Of a stretch of DNA of 37,377 nt, positions 6,792 through 15,988 are shown in pieces. The stretch covers positions 1-37,377 of the forward strand of contig JAKVCA010000040.1 of NCBI GenBank assembly GCA_022448315.1, in the 5' to 3' direction. The position numbers and the translations under genes were made by a program. The notes beneath the pieces are model-generated. The model saw only the letters and a list, made by a program, of their open reading frames with translations, searched no databases and had not been told where the DNA came from. Positions within the stretch are counted from its first letter, which is position 1; every line of letters begins with the position of its first letter. Source of the DNA: Pirellulaceae bacterium (GTDB lineage: Bacteria > Planctomycetota > Planctomycetia > Pirellulales > Pirellulaceae).

Positions 6792-9700
6792 ATGTTGGTA
6801 CGCTTCTCCCCAAAATCGGATTTTTGCGCCGCTGGTGATTGTCGGTATCGTGTTCAAGCTCTCTTTTTCATCTTGCTCGTGTCGATGGGATCCACCTCAT
6901 GGGCACAGTCGGAGTCTCAGCCGACACGCGAGTTGGAAGATGAAACCGACCTTTCTCAGGCGGTTTATTCATTGATGAAAACACGTTGCTTTTCCTGCCA
7001 TGGTCCAGAAGCATCCGAAGGAGGGCTTCGGCTAGATCGTCCTGCTGACTTCGAACAGGGAGGGGATCATGGTCCTCTGGGCGTAACACTTGAAGAGACC
7101 CGGGAGTGGCTTTTGGTTCAAGTGATACGCGGGATTCACGAGGAATTGGAGCAGATGCCGCCCGGAGGCGAAGGGACGCCGCTTAGTGACGCGGAGGTCA
7201 AACTTGTGGAACGTTGGCTTTCCATCGGAGCACCATTTCCTGCCGAAAGCCAAGGGGGAACCGAGCAGCCCGATCTCTGGTCGTTGCAGGCCCCACAAGC
7301 GGCTCCGCGAGTTCCCCAGCCAGCATCGAATTGGTCGAGGCACGCGATCGACCGTTTTGTGATCACGCGGCTAGGCGAGGTTGGTGTCGAGCCAGCACCC
7401 CGAGCCGATCGCGCAACACTGGTCAAACGGGTCTATCTCGACCTGTTAGGGTTATTGCCACCGCCGGAGGTGGCTCTGTCGTTTATGGAAGATGCGACTC
7501 CCGGTGCTTATGAAAAAATGGTGGATCGAGTTTTGAGTTCTCCACATTTCGGGGAACGGTGGGGGCGGCATTGGCTCGATGCGGCACGTTATGCAGACAG
7601 TGATGGCTATGAAAAAGATCGACCTCGTCCACACGCTTGGCGGTATCGCGAGTGGGTGATCGATGCGATCAATCGAGATTTGTCCTATCGGGATTTTTCG
7701 ATCCAACAGATTGCGGGTGATCTATTACCTCAGGCAGCAAGTGACGTCTTTGCAGCAACGGGGTTTCACCGGAACACTTTGCACAATACGGAAGGAGGAA
7801 CGGATCAGGAGGAGGATCGGGTGAAGAAGACGGTCGATCGAACCAATACGGTCGGCAGTTTGTGGCTCGGCATGACTGTGGGGTGCGCCCAGTGCCACAC
7901 TCACAAATATGATCCGATCACACAACGAGAGTACTTTCAGCTTTACGCCTTTTTCAATCAGATTGACGAACACAATACTCCAGCCACTTTGCCGCGCGAT
8001 CAGATTGAAATTCTTTCTGAGCTTGATCGCTGGTCGCTTCAGGGCGAAGAACTCGGTCGCCTCAAACGGGAGGCGGAACTGGAGGTCCAGCTAAGGTTCG
8101 ACGAGTGGCTAAACAGTTCGCCCAACTTCCCGATCTGGTCGACGCTGTCCGAAACGAGTGCGGAGTCGAAAAATGGGACAATTCTGGAGAGGTTGGTGGA
8201 CGGCTCCTGGCTGGCTCGTGGGCCCAATGAGGCTGCCGAGGTCTACGAGATTCATGGGAATTTGGATCCAGGGCACTCATGGACGGCGATGCGACTCGAA
8301 GTTTTGCCACATGACACATTGCCCAAGGGAGGGCCGGGGCGTGCTGACAATGGCAACTTTGTGTTGACCGATCTGGAAATTGAGGTTCTCAGAGCGGGGG
8401 GCCGCCCTGAGAAGGTCACGGTGGAAAAGGCCTATGCCGACTTTTCTCAAACGGACTGGCAAGCGGAAAAAAGTATCAATGATCAGCCGGACGATGGTTG
8501 GGCCGTTTCACCTCATGTCGGCCAACGCCATTTTGTGATCTATGAGTTTTCAGAGCCCGTCACCTTGCTCGAAGGGGCTCGGGTAATGGTGCGTCTCAAA
8601 CAAAAGTACCCGGGGAAGAGTCACAATCTCGGACATTTTCGCATTTCGCTGACGAACTCCACAGACTTTTTTCCGGGGAATGAACCGAGGGGCGAGTGGG
8701 TCAAGCAGTTGGCGGGTTCGACGAATCTGTCTGATTTGGCGTCTCTCGCACCTCTGCTTCGATACTTTCGACTTTGGGATCCCAAGTTTCGAGAAATCCA
8801 AAGCAAGGTCGAGCAGCATCAGGCGAGGAAGCCGAAGCTTCAGGGAGCTGAGGTACAAGCCGTGATTGAACGCAGCAAGCCTCGCGAGACTCGGGTTCAC
8901 CTGCGTGGTGATTTCCTTAATCCTGGGGTGCGAGTGACGGCCGCCGTTCCGAGAGTTTTTCCCGATTTGGAGATCACAGAAGGGAGTCCCAGTCGGCTCG
9001 ATTTTGCCGAGTGGCTGTTTCGAGACGGGCATCCCACCACCGCCAGGACCGAGGTAAATCGCATCTGGTTACGGCTTTTCGGCGAAGGTCTGGTCCGATC
9101 CCCGGAGGATTTTGGAACGCAAGGTGATCTTCCGACACACGCGGAACTTCTGGATTGGCTCTCTGTGGAATTCCAACGGCTCGGTTGGAGTCGCAAGCGG
9201 TTGATCCGTACCATTTTATTGAGTGAGACGTATCAGCAGAGTTCTGCGGTTCGCCCCGAGTTGTGGACCCGGGATCCCGAGAATAAATGGTTGGCACGCC
9301 AGAATCGTTTGCGTCTCGAAGCGGAGGTGATTCGAGACATCAGTCTTCAGGCGAGCGGTCTACTGGATGAAACGGTGGGTGGGCCGAGTGTCCGACCTCC
9401 CCAACCGAAAGGCTACAACGCGTTGACGTACGCAAACAGCGCCAAATGGGAGGAGAGTCAAGGAGGAGACGCCCATCGCAGGGGACTCTATACCTTTTTC
9501 CAAAGAACCAGTCCCTACCCGATGTTGATGACGTTTGATTGCCCGGATGCCAACCAATCTGTCGTCATGAGGAATCGGAGTAATACTCCGCTGCAGGCAC
9601 TGACACTCTGGAACGAAAGAGTCTTTTTTCAGTGCCACCAAGCCATGGCAGGCGAGGTGCTCGCCGAGTGGCCGGATTCGGCGACAGACGCATCGAAAGA

Positions 9701-9989
9701 GTTTCAGCGGTCAAGGCTGAACTGGTGTGTGGCAAGAACCCTTGGGCGGCCGTTGACCTTTGAAGAGGAGGAAACATTTCTTCATCTTTACGAAGCGACA
9801 AAAAGCCGTCTGTTGTCTTTTCCAGCAGGATCAGAGGATCTTGAAGCTCTGATTGGCGGCCAGCACCTTGGCCAGCAACGAGCAGACCTCTCTGGTCAGC
9901 GATCCAATGAGTTAAAGGTTGAATTGGCAACCTGGATTCTCATTTGTCGGACTTTGATGAACCTCGATGAGTTTATCAGTCGAGAGTGA
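6792..9989 (+). CDS. Secreted planctomycete cytochrome protein, PSCyt1-PSCyt2-PSD1
   Basis: A 1065-residue exported protein with the three-part planctomycete architecture. After a signal peptide (hydrophobic VQALFFILLVSMGS, then TSWAQ) comes a PSCyt1 cytochrome c-like domain with heme motif CFSCH at residues 66-70, followed by GPEASEGGLRLD. The PSCyt2 (DUF1549) domain is marked by RWGRHWLDAARYADSDGYE, FSIQQIAGDLLP and a second CxxCH, GCAQCHTHKYDP. A beta-rich insert follows, which may bind carbohydrate. The PSD1 (DUF1553) domain has RTEVNRIWLRLFGEGLV and RNRSNTPLQALTLWN. Family function is unproven; a role in extracytoplasmic redox or polysaccharide breakdown is often suggested. The start gives an unusually long pre-signal segment, so initiation slightly downstream is possible. 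It is followed by the DUF1501 gene, its usual partner. Confidence 0.95.
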   Translation: MLVRFSPKSDFCAAGDCRYRVQALFFILLVSMGSTSWAQSESQPTRELEDETDLSQAVYSLMKTRCFSCHGPEASEGGLRLDRPADFEQGGDHGPLGVTLEETREWLLVQVIRGIHEELEQMPPGGEGTPLSDAEVKLVERWLSIGAPFPAESQGGTEQPDLWSLQAPQAAPRVPQPASNWSRHAIDRFVITRLGEVGVEPAPRADRATLVKRVYLDLLGLLPPPEVALSFMEDATPGAYEKMVDRVLSSPHFGERWGRHWLDAARYADSDGYEKDRPRPHAWRYREWVIDAINRDLSYRDFSIQQIAGDLLPQAASDVFAATGFHRNTLHNTEGGTDQEEDRVKKTVDRTNTVGSLWLGMTVGCAQCHTHKYDPITQREYFQLYAFFNQIDEHNTPATLPRDQIEILSELDRWSLQGEELGRLKREAELEVQLRFDEWLNSSPNFPIWSTLSETSAESKNGTILERLVDGSWLARGPNEAAEVYEIHGNLDPGHSWTAMRLEVLPHDTLPKGGPGRADNGNFVLTDLEIEVLRAGGRPEKVTVEKAYADFSQTDWQAEKSINDQPDDGWAVSPHVGQRHFVIYEFSEPVTLLEGARVMVRLKQKYPGKSHNLGHFRISLTNSTDFFPGNEPRGEWVKQLAGSTNLSDLASLAPLLRYFRLWDPKFREIQSKVEQHQARKPKLQGAEVQAVIERSKPRETRVHLRGDFLNPGVRVTAAVPRVFPDLEITEGSPSRLDFAEWLFRDGHPTTARTEVNRIWLRLFGEGLVRSPEDFGTQGDLPTHAELLDWLSVEFQRLGWSRKRLIRTILLSETYQQSSAVRPELWTRDPENKWLARQNRLRLEAEVIRDISLQASGLLDETVGGPSVRPPQPKGYNALTYANSAKWEESQGGDAHRRGLYTFFQRTSPYPMLMTFDCPDANQSVVMRNRSNTPLQALTLWNERVFFQCHQAMAGEVLAEWPDSATDASKEFQRSRLNWCVARTLGRPLTFEEEETFLHLYEATKSRLLSFPAGSEDLEALIGGQHLGQQRADLSGQRSNELKVELATWILICRTLMNLDEFISRE

Positions 9990-10126
9990 GTTGACGATCG
10001 CCGGTACTCCATATCAGCGAAATCCGTCGCAGGAATTTGAACTCAGGTCCCGTAAGGACGATGACACATAACGGTCAAACAAATAAAATTGACAGAGGTA
10101 TCAGAGCAAGTGAAAAAGGTATCCCG

Positions 10127-11590
10127 ATGAATAATGATGGTCCATGGTCTGCCAGCCGTCGGAGTTTTTTCACGTCTAGCGCGAGCGGTCTTGGTGGCGT
10201 CGCCCTGGCGAGTATGCTTGCTCGCGAGGGGCAGGGTGATCAAGCGAGGGAAAAATCTCGGGCACCGCATTTTCCACCCCAGGCGAAAAATTGTATTTTT
10301 GTGCTGCCGGCTGGTGCTCCAAGCCATTTGGATCTTTTCGATCCAAAGCCCAAGTTGAACGAATTGCATGGACAGCCTCTGCCGGAATCCCTCACGAAGA
10401 ATGTTCGATTTGCGTTCATACGGAAGGACTCGGCGGTACTTGCCGGAAGTGTGAGGCGATTTCGAAAGTACGGCGAGTGCGGCACTGAGTTTTCTGATCT
10501 GCTTCCTCGGATTGGTTCTTGCGCCGATGATATCGCGTTAGTGAGATCGATGCATACCGATGCGTTCAACCATCATCCCGCTCAGTTGATGCTCAATAGT
10601 GGCATCGCGAGGTTTGGCCGACCCAGCATGGGGAGTTGGCTGCTCTACGGGTTGGGCAGTGAATCTGACAATCTTCCCGGCTATGTTGTGTTGACCGCGG
10701 GCCGTGGAAGCAGTGGGGGAGTTTCGAATTGGACCAGCGGTTTTCTTCCATCAAATTACGAAGGCGTCCTCTTTCGGAACGGCCAAGAGCCCGTATTGAA
10801 TCTCCAAAATCCACCGGGAGTGGATGAGCATCTCCAAAGCCTTGGTTTGGACGCGATTCAGAAGCTGAATACCCATCGCCTTAAGGTCCAGCAAGACTCA
10901 GAAATCGCAAGTCGAATTGCTTCGTACGAACTGGCTTTCAGGATGCAATCTGCGGCTCCTGAATTGATCGATTTGAGTGGCGAATCCCAAAAGACGCTGG
11001 AGGCTTACGGTGTCACTCGATCGGAACCGGAGAAAAGGAACTTTCGCGGGGGAGGGCCCGATGTCTACCGCCAGTTTGCAACCAATTGTCTACTCGCCAG
11101 ACGCATGGTCGAACGCGGGGTCCGATTCGTGACCTTGGTGCACGCGTCCTGGGACCATCACAGTAATATTGACGAAGAACTCTCGTATAACGCAGGTATG
11201 GCTGATCAGCCTGTCGCGGCGTTGTTGCGGGATTTGAAGCAGCGAGGCCTGCTGGAGACCACGCTGGTTGTTTTCGCTGGAGAGTTTGGGCGGACGCCGC
11301 TGGCAGAGAATCGTGCAGGGCGAGAAAATTCAAAGATGGGTCGGGACCACCATCCTTTCGCATTCAGTGTTTGGATGGCAGGTGGCGGTATCCGCGGAGG
11401 TCAGGTTTACGGAAAGACGGATGAGATTGGCTGGGCGCCGATCGAAGACAAGGTCCACATGAATGATTTTCATGCCACCATTCTCCGGTTGTTTGGTTTC
11501 GACCATCACCGTTTGGCCTATCGTTACAATGGTTTGAATGTTCGCTTGACGGATCAGGGCGGAAAGGTGATTGACTCCCTGATTTCATGA
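10127..11590 (+). CDS. DUF1501 protein with Tat signal
   Basis: A 487-residue protein of the DUF1501 family, related to the sulfatase/alkaline phosphatase fold. A twin-arginine signal is visible near the N-terminus (SRRSFFTSSASGLGG, then VALASML), predicting folded export through Tat. Family landmarks include APSHLDLFDPKP, SMHTDAFNHHPAQ, RMVERGVRFVTLVH followed by WDHH, the FAGEFGRTP motif and GRDHHPFAFS. The aspartates and histidines in these motifs are candidate metal ligands. I chose the ATG at 10127, preceded by AAAAAGGT, over earlier in-frame ATGs at 10037 and 10061 because it places the RR motif close to the N-terminus. It lies 137 bases after the PSCyt/PSD1 gene, and the two are probably one functional unit. 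Substrate is unknown. Confidence 0.93.
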   Translation: MNNDGPWSASRRSFFTSSASGLGGVALASMLAREGQGDQAREKSRAPHFPPQAKNCIFVLPAGAPSHLDLFDPKPKLNELHGQPLPESLTKNVRFAFIRKDSAVLAGSVRRFRKYGECGTEFSDLLPRIGSCADDIALVRSMHTDAFNHHPAQLMLNSGIARFGRPSMGSWLLYGLGSESDNLPGYVVLTAGRGSSGGVSNWTSGFLPSNYEGVLFRNGQEPVLNLQNPPGVDEHLQSLGLDAIQKLNTHRLKVQQDSEIASRIASYELAFRMQSAAPELIDLSGESQKTLEAYGVTRSEPEKRNFRGGGPDVYRQFATNCLLARRMVERGVRFVTLVHASWDHHSNIDEELSYNAGMADQPVAALLRDLKQRGLLETTLVVFAGEFGRTPLAENRAGRENSKMGRDHHPFAFSVWMAGGGIRGGQVYGKTDEIGWAPIEDKVHMNDFHATILRLFGFDHHRLAYRYNGLNVRLTDQGGKVIDSLIS

Positions 11591-11630
11591 TTCTGTTCAT
11601 GGTAGACTGGCTGCCTCGGCGGACAGAATC
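11589..11630 (+). other. Hairpin overlapping DUF1501 stop
   Basis: GATTCTGT at 11589-11596 and ACAGAATC at 11623-11630 form a perfect 8-base stem with a 26-base loop, starting within the stop codon. There is no T run after it, so it is at best a weak terminator or a 3' stabilising hairpin. Confidence 0.3.
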
Positions 11631-11674
11631 GTATTTCGTCGCCCCAATGAATGATCAAAATAGGAACGCTGCCA

Positions 11675-12058
11675 ATGGCCCGCGCTTCAAATGTTTTCGG
11701 AGAGCCTTTGCAAGGTTGTTGCCAAAAACCAGTCACCGGATTTTACCGTAATGGCTACTGCGAAACCGGTCCGGAGGATGCTGGGATGCATCTGGTCTGT
11801 GCGGAAATGACCGAGGAATTTCTTGAGTTTTCGGTTTCCCGGGGTAACGATCTTGTCACGCCCCATCCGGAATGGCAGTTTCCCGGGCTCAAAGCAGGAG
11901 ACTGCTGGTGTCTTTGTGTCCTCAGATGGAAAGAAGCATTGGAGGCAGGGTGCCCACCTCGCGTCAAGCTTGCGGCGACGCACATTTCCACGCTCGAGTT
12001 TGTGGACCTTAAGGATCTGAAAGCTCATGCGTTGGATGATCAGGAAGATGATGAATAG
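11675..12058 (+). CDS. DUF2237 family protein
   Basis: A 127-residue cytoplasmic protein. It matches my memory of the DUF2237 family nearly end to end: NVFGEPLQGC, PVTGFYRNGYCETGPED, GMHLVCAEMTEEFLEFS, RGNDLVTPHPEWQFPGLK, GDCWCLC and a C-terminal ATHISTLEFV. Several conserved cysteines are present, and function is unknown. The chosen ATG at 11675 has AGGA about 9 bases upstream. An in-frame ATG at 11651 would add eight residues. It stands alone, downstream of the DUF1501 gene and converging with the EF-hand gene. Confidence 0.9.
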   Translation: MARASNVFGEPLQGCCQKPVTGFYRNGYCETGPEDAGMHLVCAEMTEEFLEFSVSRGNDLVTPHPEWQFPGLKAGDCWCLCVLRWKEALEAGCPPRVKLAATHISTLEFVDLKDLKAHALDDQEDDE

Positions 12059-12117
12059 AGGTGATGTCATCCCTTGACTCTTACGAGACTCCCTACGTCG
12101 CCTACAAAAGCTGGGCC

Positions 12118-12153
12118 ATAAAAAAACTCCCGACCCTCACCAGGTCAGGAGTT
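12118..12153 (-). terminator. Rho-independent terminator of EF-hand gene
   Basis: On the minus strand AACTCC-GACC pairs with GGTC-GGAGTT across one bulged mismatch, followed by a run of seven T (complement of the A run at 12120-12126). It lies about 30 bases past the EF-hand stop codon. Confidence 0.85.
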
Positions 12154-12184
12154 CAAATCGTTTCAATGAGTGACCGAAGGCGAT

Positions 12185-13729
12185 CTATTTGTCCATCCAC
12201 TCGGTTGGAGAGATCACGCCGTCTCCGTTGGCGTCGATCTCTTCGAATTCTTCAAGTTTGTCCTGAGTCCAGCGGGTGGTGAACTCACTCATCTGCAACT
12301 GACCATCTCCGTTTTTGTCATCCTCGATAAATTCGTCATCGAGCCCCATGTCCTCAAGTTTGGACTGGATGGAGGTTCTCTGGTAAACGGAGCGCTGTTT
12401 CGTTGAGGCACTTGAAGATGAGTTTCTGGAGGAACTCGATTTTGAACTGCTGGACGAGGTTTTCTGGGCTCGGTTCAGGTAGGCCTGCAGAAGTTCTTCC
12501 TTCGTCAAGCTCTTGTCCTTGTTGGAATCCGCCTCGTCAACGTTGACCAGTTTGCGAATGGACTCCTGTTCTTTCTCGTCAAGTTTTCCATCTTTGTTTG
12601 CATCTTTTGAGTTAAAGATGCTGTTGACGTACTTCGAATAACGTTCTTTCAGAGCATCCGTGTTTGACTGGCTGGATCGCGAACTCGATTCGGAGGACCG
12701 ACTTCGCGAATCACCTCCGCTAGAACGACTGGAACTGCTTTCGCGCGAGCGATCGTCGCTTCGATCATCATCCCGACTGTCTCCTCCACGTCCGGAATAC
12801 CGGGCTCTCATTTCTTCACGCATCTTGTTGCGTTCTTCCTCACTGGCGTTCATCCAACGTGAACGCCAGTCGGACGAATCACCTCCGCGATCACCTCCGC
12901 GATCACCTCCGCGATCACCTCCGCGATCACCGCCACCGCGTTGTTGTTCGTTGGACTCGCGTGCCTTGTAACGCTCCGCGAGTTCGGCGCGAGTGAGTTT
13001 ACCGTCTTTGTCGAGGTCGTTTTCACTTGGGTTAGGACTTCCCCAACGAGCACGCCCGATTTCCTGTTGATCGAGGATGCCGTCCTTATTTGCATCGTAA
13101 CGACCAAGCGTCTGTTCGACACGTTGTAGAATTCGTTGGTCGTATCGGTCTTCAAGTTTACCCGTTGCCGCAATCGTGCTTCCAAACTCGACTTCAAAAC
13201 CAGGGACGGCCGTGAATTCGGCGTCAACTCCAAAGCCGGGAACGCCAGTTTCCTTGGGGGCCTCAGACGTTCGACCTTTTCGGAACGCTTCACCAATTTT
13301 GTCGAGTTCGATGGACTTGGACAAATCGATGCCAGCGGACTCAAGCCTGGGTCCAATCCACTGTTTCATCCGATCCGACATTTCGTCCGGATCAAGCTTC
13401 CCATTGCCGTTACGGTCCATACGGGAGAGAAAACCTGAGGGGTCGAAGCCACTTCGCTGGTCTCCCTGATCACCGCCACGATCACCGCCACGATCACCGC
13501 CACGGCTGCCCCACGAAGACCGACCTCGATCATCGCTCTGGCCACCCCAAGAAGGGCGTCCACCCCATGATGGACGTCCTCCCCCTTGAGCGTCGCTCTG
13601 GTCGCCTCGCGGAGGGCCTCCGCGGCCGGGGAATCCCCCGCGGTCACCCCCTGGTTGGGCGGATGCGAACGAGCCAAGCGTCAATACAGTGACACACATC
13701 ACAAAGAGTGTGAGGTGGTTTCGGTGCAT
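12185..13729 (-). CDS. Secreted protein with seven EF-hand calcium loops
   Basis: A 514-residue exported protein with a signal peptide (hydrophobic LTLFVMCVTVLTLGS, then FASAQ). Seven EF-hand loops of the DxNxDG type are visible at about residues 105-116, 212-223, 238-249, 376-387, 401-412, 471-482 and 499-510. Most keep the Asp at position 1 and Glu at position 12; loop 5 (DSNKDKSLTKEE) lacks the central glycine. Between them lie disordered tracts rich in Gly, Arg and Asp (RGGD repeats at about 77-90 and 265-285) and in Ser and Arg (about 312-355 and 424-442). It probably binds calcium outside the cytoplasm, with scaffold or adhesive roles inferred only. Start has AGAGGT upstream, with its own candidate promoter and terminator. 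Confidence 0.93.
   Translation of the reverse strand: MHRNHLTLFVMCVTVLTLGSFASAQPGGDRGGFPGRGGPPRGDQSDAQGGGRPSWGGRPSWGGQSDDRGRSSWGSRGGDRGGDRGGDQGDQRSGFDPSGFLSRMDRNGNGKLDPDEMSDRMKQWIGPRLESAGIDLSKSIELDKIGEAFRKGRTSEAPKETGVPGFGVDAEFTAVPGFEVEFGSTIAATGKLEDRYDQRILQRVEQTLGRYDANKDGILDQQEIGRARWGSPNPSENDLDKDGKLTRAELAERYKARESNEQQRGGGDRGGDRGGDRGGDRGGDSSDWRSRWMNASEEERNKMREEMRARYSGRGGDSRDDDRSDDRSRESSSSRSSGGDSRSRSSESSSRSSQSNTDALKERYSKYVNSIFNSKDANKDGKLDEKEQESIRKLVNVDEADSNKDKSLTKEELLQAYLNRAQKTSSSSSKSSSSRNSSSSASTKQRSVYQRTSIQSKLEDMGLDDEFIEDDKNGDGQLQMSEFTTRWTQDKLEEFEEIDANGDGVISPTEWMDK
12877..12936. repeat. 12-bp tandem repeat encoding RGGD
   Basis: About four and a half copies of GATCACCTCCGC (plus-strand reading), the last diverged to GATCACCGCCAC. 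In the EF-hand gene they encode successive RGGD units. Near identity between units suggests recent slippage expansion, and unit number may vary between strains. Confidence 0.85.
13468..13504. repeat. Second 12-bp tandem repeat in EF-hand gene
   Basis: Three copies of GATCACCGCCAC (plus-strand reading) encode RGGD units near residues 77-88 of the EF-hand protein. The unit differs from the repeat at 12877-12936 at the third codon position, so the two arrays expanded separately. Confidence 0.8.
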
Positions 13730-13836
13730 CGGCTAACCTCTGTGCTATTCTGGGCGTAAATCGCGTGAGAGTACCCTGGAACTCTACGTAGACACCTAAA
13801 CCTCAATTCTAGTGACACAGTTTCGAAAGTTGTTTG

Positions 13837-13865
13837 ATAATTTTGAGGTTTCCTGTTTCGGTCAA
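13837..13865 (-). promoter_or_regulatory. Candidate promoter for EF-hand gene
   Basis: On the minus strand TTGACC (13860-13865) and AATTAT (13837-13842) are separated by 17 bases, 108 bases upstream of the EF-hand start and just past the DUF1844 stop. A run of nine T precedes and overlaps the -35. By-eye call. Confidence 0.35.
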
Positions 13866-13897
13866 AAAAAAACGCCGTTTGCAGGGAATTCAGTATT

Positions 13898-14326
13898 CTA
13901 GGGGAGCTCGATCTGACTTTTAGGCGGTTCCCCGGCCGGGGCACTTGTTGCCTGTTGTTGGGTCTGAAGGAAAGCCATTCTCAGCTGATGGACCGTACTG
14001 GTCAGCATCTGCGACTCCTCCTCGGACAGATTTCCCTGAGTTTTCTCTTCCAGCATGCTCAGCGTATCGATCATGTGCTTGGCCAAATCCAATCGGAGGA
14101 TCGGCCGATTTTCAATTGGGTCCGGGATTGCCCCCAAACCACTCAAGGCTTGAGAAGCGAGGGTGGAAACCAGTAACGGGAACGATGCAGGGGGAATTCC
14201 GTCGTTGGCCTGCTCATCGGGAGTCGGGGCGGGCTCCTCTTTGGCCTTTTCTTTTTCCTGCTGGACCTGTGACTTCCAGTCATCGTCGACAACGATCTTT
14301 GGCTCTTGGGGATTGGGATCATTCAT
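13898..14326 (-). CDS. DUF1844 family protein
   Basis: A 142-residue cytoplasmic protein. The first 45 residues are charged and probably disordered (VVDDDWKSQVQQEKEKAKEE). A helical core of the DUF1844 type follows: PPASFPLLVSTLASQALSGL, GAIPDP, LDLAKHMIDTLSMLEEKT, NLSEEES and VHQLRMAFL. The C-terminal tail is Gln/Pro rich. Function is unknown in the family. It starts 27 bases after the pyrG stop on the same strand, so the two are likely co-transcribed. Its start codon directly follows a small perfect hairpin containing the only Shine-Dalgarno-like GGAG (see 14327-14339). Confidence 0.9.
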   Translation of the reverse strand: MNDPNPQEPKIVVDDDWKSQVQQEKEKAKEEPAPTPDEQANDGIPPASFPLLVSTLASQALSGLGAIPDPIENRPILRLDLAKHMIDTLSMLEEKTQGNLSEEESQMLTSTVHQLRMAFLQTQQQATSAPAGEPPKSQIELP

Positions 14327-14339
14327 CGGAGTATCTCCG
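14327..14339 (-). promoter_or_regulatory. Hairpin covering DUF1844 ribosome-binding site
   Basis: The 13 bases before the DUF1844 ATG read CGGAG ATA CTCCG on the minus strand, a perfect 5-base stem with a 3-base loop. The 5' arm holds the GGAG ribosome-binding motif, so folding would hide it. Ribosomes finishing pyrG, 27 bases upstream, could open it. Confidence 0.45.
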
Positions 14340-14353
14340 TTGAAGGGGGGGTG

Positions 14354-15988
14354 TTAGAACGAAACCGAAGCGTTTTGTTTTTCTTTGACGCGTCGAGAGA
14401 CGGCTGCCTCGATAAAGCCCTGGAAAAGTGGGTGTGAGTGGGTGGGTTTCGACTTGAATTCAGGGTGATATTGAACGGCCACAAACCATGGGTGGTCTTC
14501 GAGTTCCACGATTTCGACCAGTTTGCCATCAGGACTCGTACCTGCAAACCTCATCCCATGCGCTGCAAACTGTTTGCGGTACACGTGATTGAATTCATAG
14601 CGATGGCGATGGCGTTCTTCGACTTCCGTTTTTCCGTACAGATTCGCACAGTGCGTTCCCGACTCAAGAATCGCCGGCTGCGCACCCAATCGCATGGTGC
14701 CGCCCATTTCAACGATGTTCTTCTGTTCGTCCAGGAGGCATATCACTGGGTGAGGAGAATCTTTGTCGAATTCAGTGGAGTGGGCGTCCGTCAAACCGAC
14801 CACATTTCGACCGTATTCGATGACGGCACATTGCATCCCTAGACAGATTCCAAAGAACGGTATGTTTCTTTCCCTCGCGTAACGGATGGCGGCGACTTTA
14901 CCTTCAATTCCACGTTCGCCAAAACCTCCGGGAATGAGGATGCCGTCGTAGCCACTCAGGAGACGCTCGGGGCCTTCGTTTTCGACATCTTCACTTTGAA
15001 TGCGGCCGATGCGTATTTGTGCAAGGTTACTGATTCCCGCATGATCGATCGCCTCATAAATGGATTTGTATGCGTCCTTATGTTCCGCGTACTTTCCAAC
15101 TACCGCGATACTGATTTCGTGTGACGGATTCCTCATCCGATGGAGAAGTTCTCGCCAGTCGTCCAGATCAAGCGTTGATGAGGACTCGAGCTGAAGTCGG
15201 CGAACAATGAGTTCATCAAGTCCATGTTCGACCAAGCTGAGTGGGACCTCGTAGATGGAGAAGTCCTTGTCCTTCTCTTCGATTACCGCTTCCAAAGGGA
15301 CGTTGCAGAACAGACCAATTTTCTCGCGGTCTTCACGACTGATGGTCCTCTCGCAACGACAGATGAGAATGTCCGGTTGGATACCGATTTCACGGAGTTG
15401 CCCCACCGAGTGTTGCGTCGGCTTGGTTTTCAGCTCTGCCGCGGCCTTGAGGTAAGGAACAAGTGTCAGGTGAATGTAGAGGCAGTTTTCCTTACCAACG
15501 TCCAATGAGAATTGCCGAATGGCCTCAAGGAACGGCTGGCTTTCAATATCCCCAACCGTTCCACCAATTTCAGTGATCACGACGTCTGTATCATCATCTC
15601 TGAGGCGTTTGATGCACTGCTTGATTTCGTTGGTGATGTGGGGAATGACTTGGACCGTTTTACCCAGAAATTCCCCACGCCGTTCTTTTTCAATGACTGA
15701 AAGGTAGATTTGGCCAGTGGTGTAGTTGGAGTCCCGCGAAAGAGGACTGTTGGTGAACCGTTCGTAGTGGCCAAGATCTAGATCGGTTTCGCTTCCGTCG
15801 TCCAGAACATAAACCTCTCCGTGTTGATAAGGACTCATCGTTCCGGGATCGACGTTGATGTAGGGGTCAAGTTTTTGAATCTTGACCTTCAGTCCTCGTT
15901 GCTCCAATAGCATACCGATGGAAGCACTGGTCAGCCCTTTTCCCAACGAGCTGACGACCCCTCCAGTCACAAAAATATGCTTAGTCAT
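14354..15988 (-). CDS. pyrG: CTP synthase
   Basis: Makes CTP from UTP, ATP and glutamine in the cytoplasm. The 544-residue length is standard. The synthetase domain starts [18 protein letters not shown] with its P-loop, then [20 protein letters not shown] and [10 protein letters not shown]. The linker leads to a class I glutamine amidotransferase domain with GGFGERG, the nucleophile-elbow FGICLGMQ (catalytic Cys) and a late HPEF segment. A purine-rich GGAAGG lies about 13 bases before the ATG. It follows kdsB on the same strand after a 343-base gap and precedes DUF1844. From memory, kdsB next to pyrG also occurs in chlamydiae; CTP is the co-substrate of KdsB. Confidence 0.98.
   Translation of the reverse strand: MTKHIFVTGGVVSSLGKGLTSASIGMLLEQRGLKVKIQKLDPYINVDPGTMSPYQHGEVYVLDDGSETDLDLGHYERFTNSPLSRDSNYTTGQIYLSVIEKERRGEFLGKTVQVIPHITNEIKQCIKRLRDDDTDVVITEIGGTVGDIESQPFLEAIRQFSLDVGKENCLYIHLTLVPYLKAAAELKTKPTQHSVGQLREIGIQPDILICRCERTISREDREKIGLFCNVPLEAVIEEKDKDFSIYEVPLSLVEHGLDELIVRRLQLESSSTLDLDDWRELLHRMRNPSHEISIAVVGKYAEHKDAYKSIYEAIDHAGISNLAQIRIGRIQSEDVENEGPERLLSGYDGILIPGGFGERGIEGKVAAIRYARERNIPFFGICLGMQCAVIEYGRNVVGLTDAHSTEFDKDSPHPVICLLDEQKNIVEMGGTMRLGAQPAILESGTHCANLYGKTEVEERHRHRYEFNHVYRKQFAAHGMRFAGTSPDGKLVEIVELEDHPWFVAVQYHPEFKSKPTHSHPLFQGFIEAAVSRRVKEKQNASVSF

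Noticed and set aside
12660-12971. Plus-strand frame with repeated SPPR units
   Set aside because: It is the complement of the RGGD and Ser/Arg tracts of the EF-hand gene; the repetitive composition comes from the real gene.
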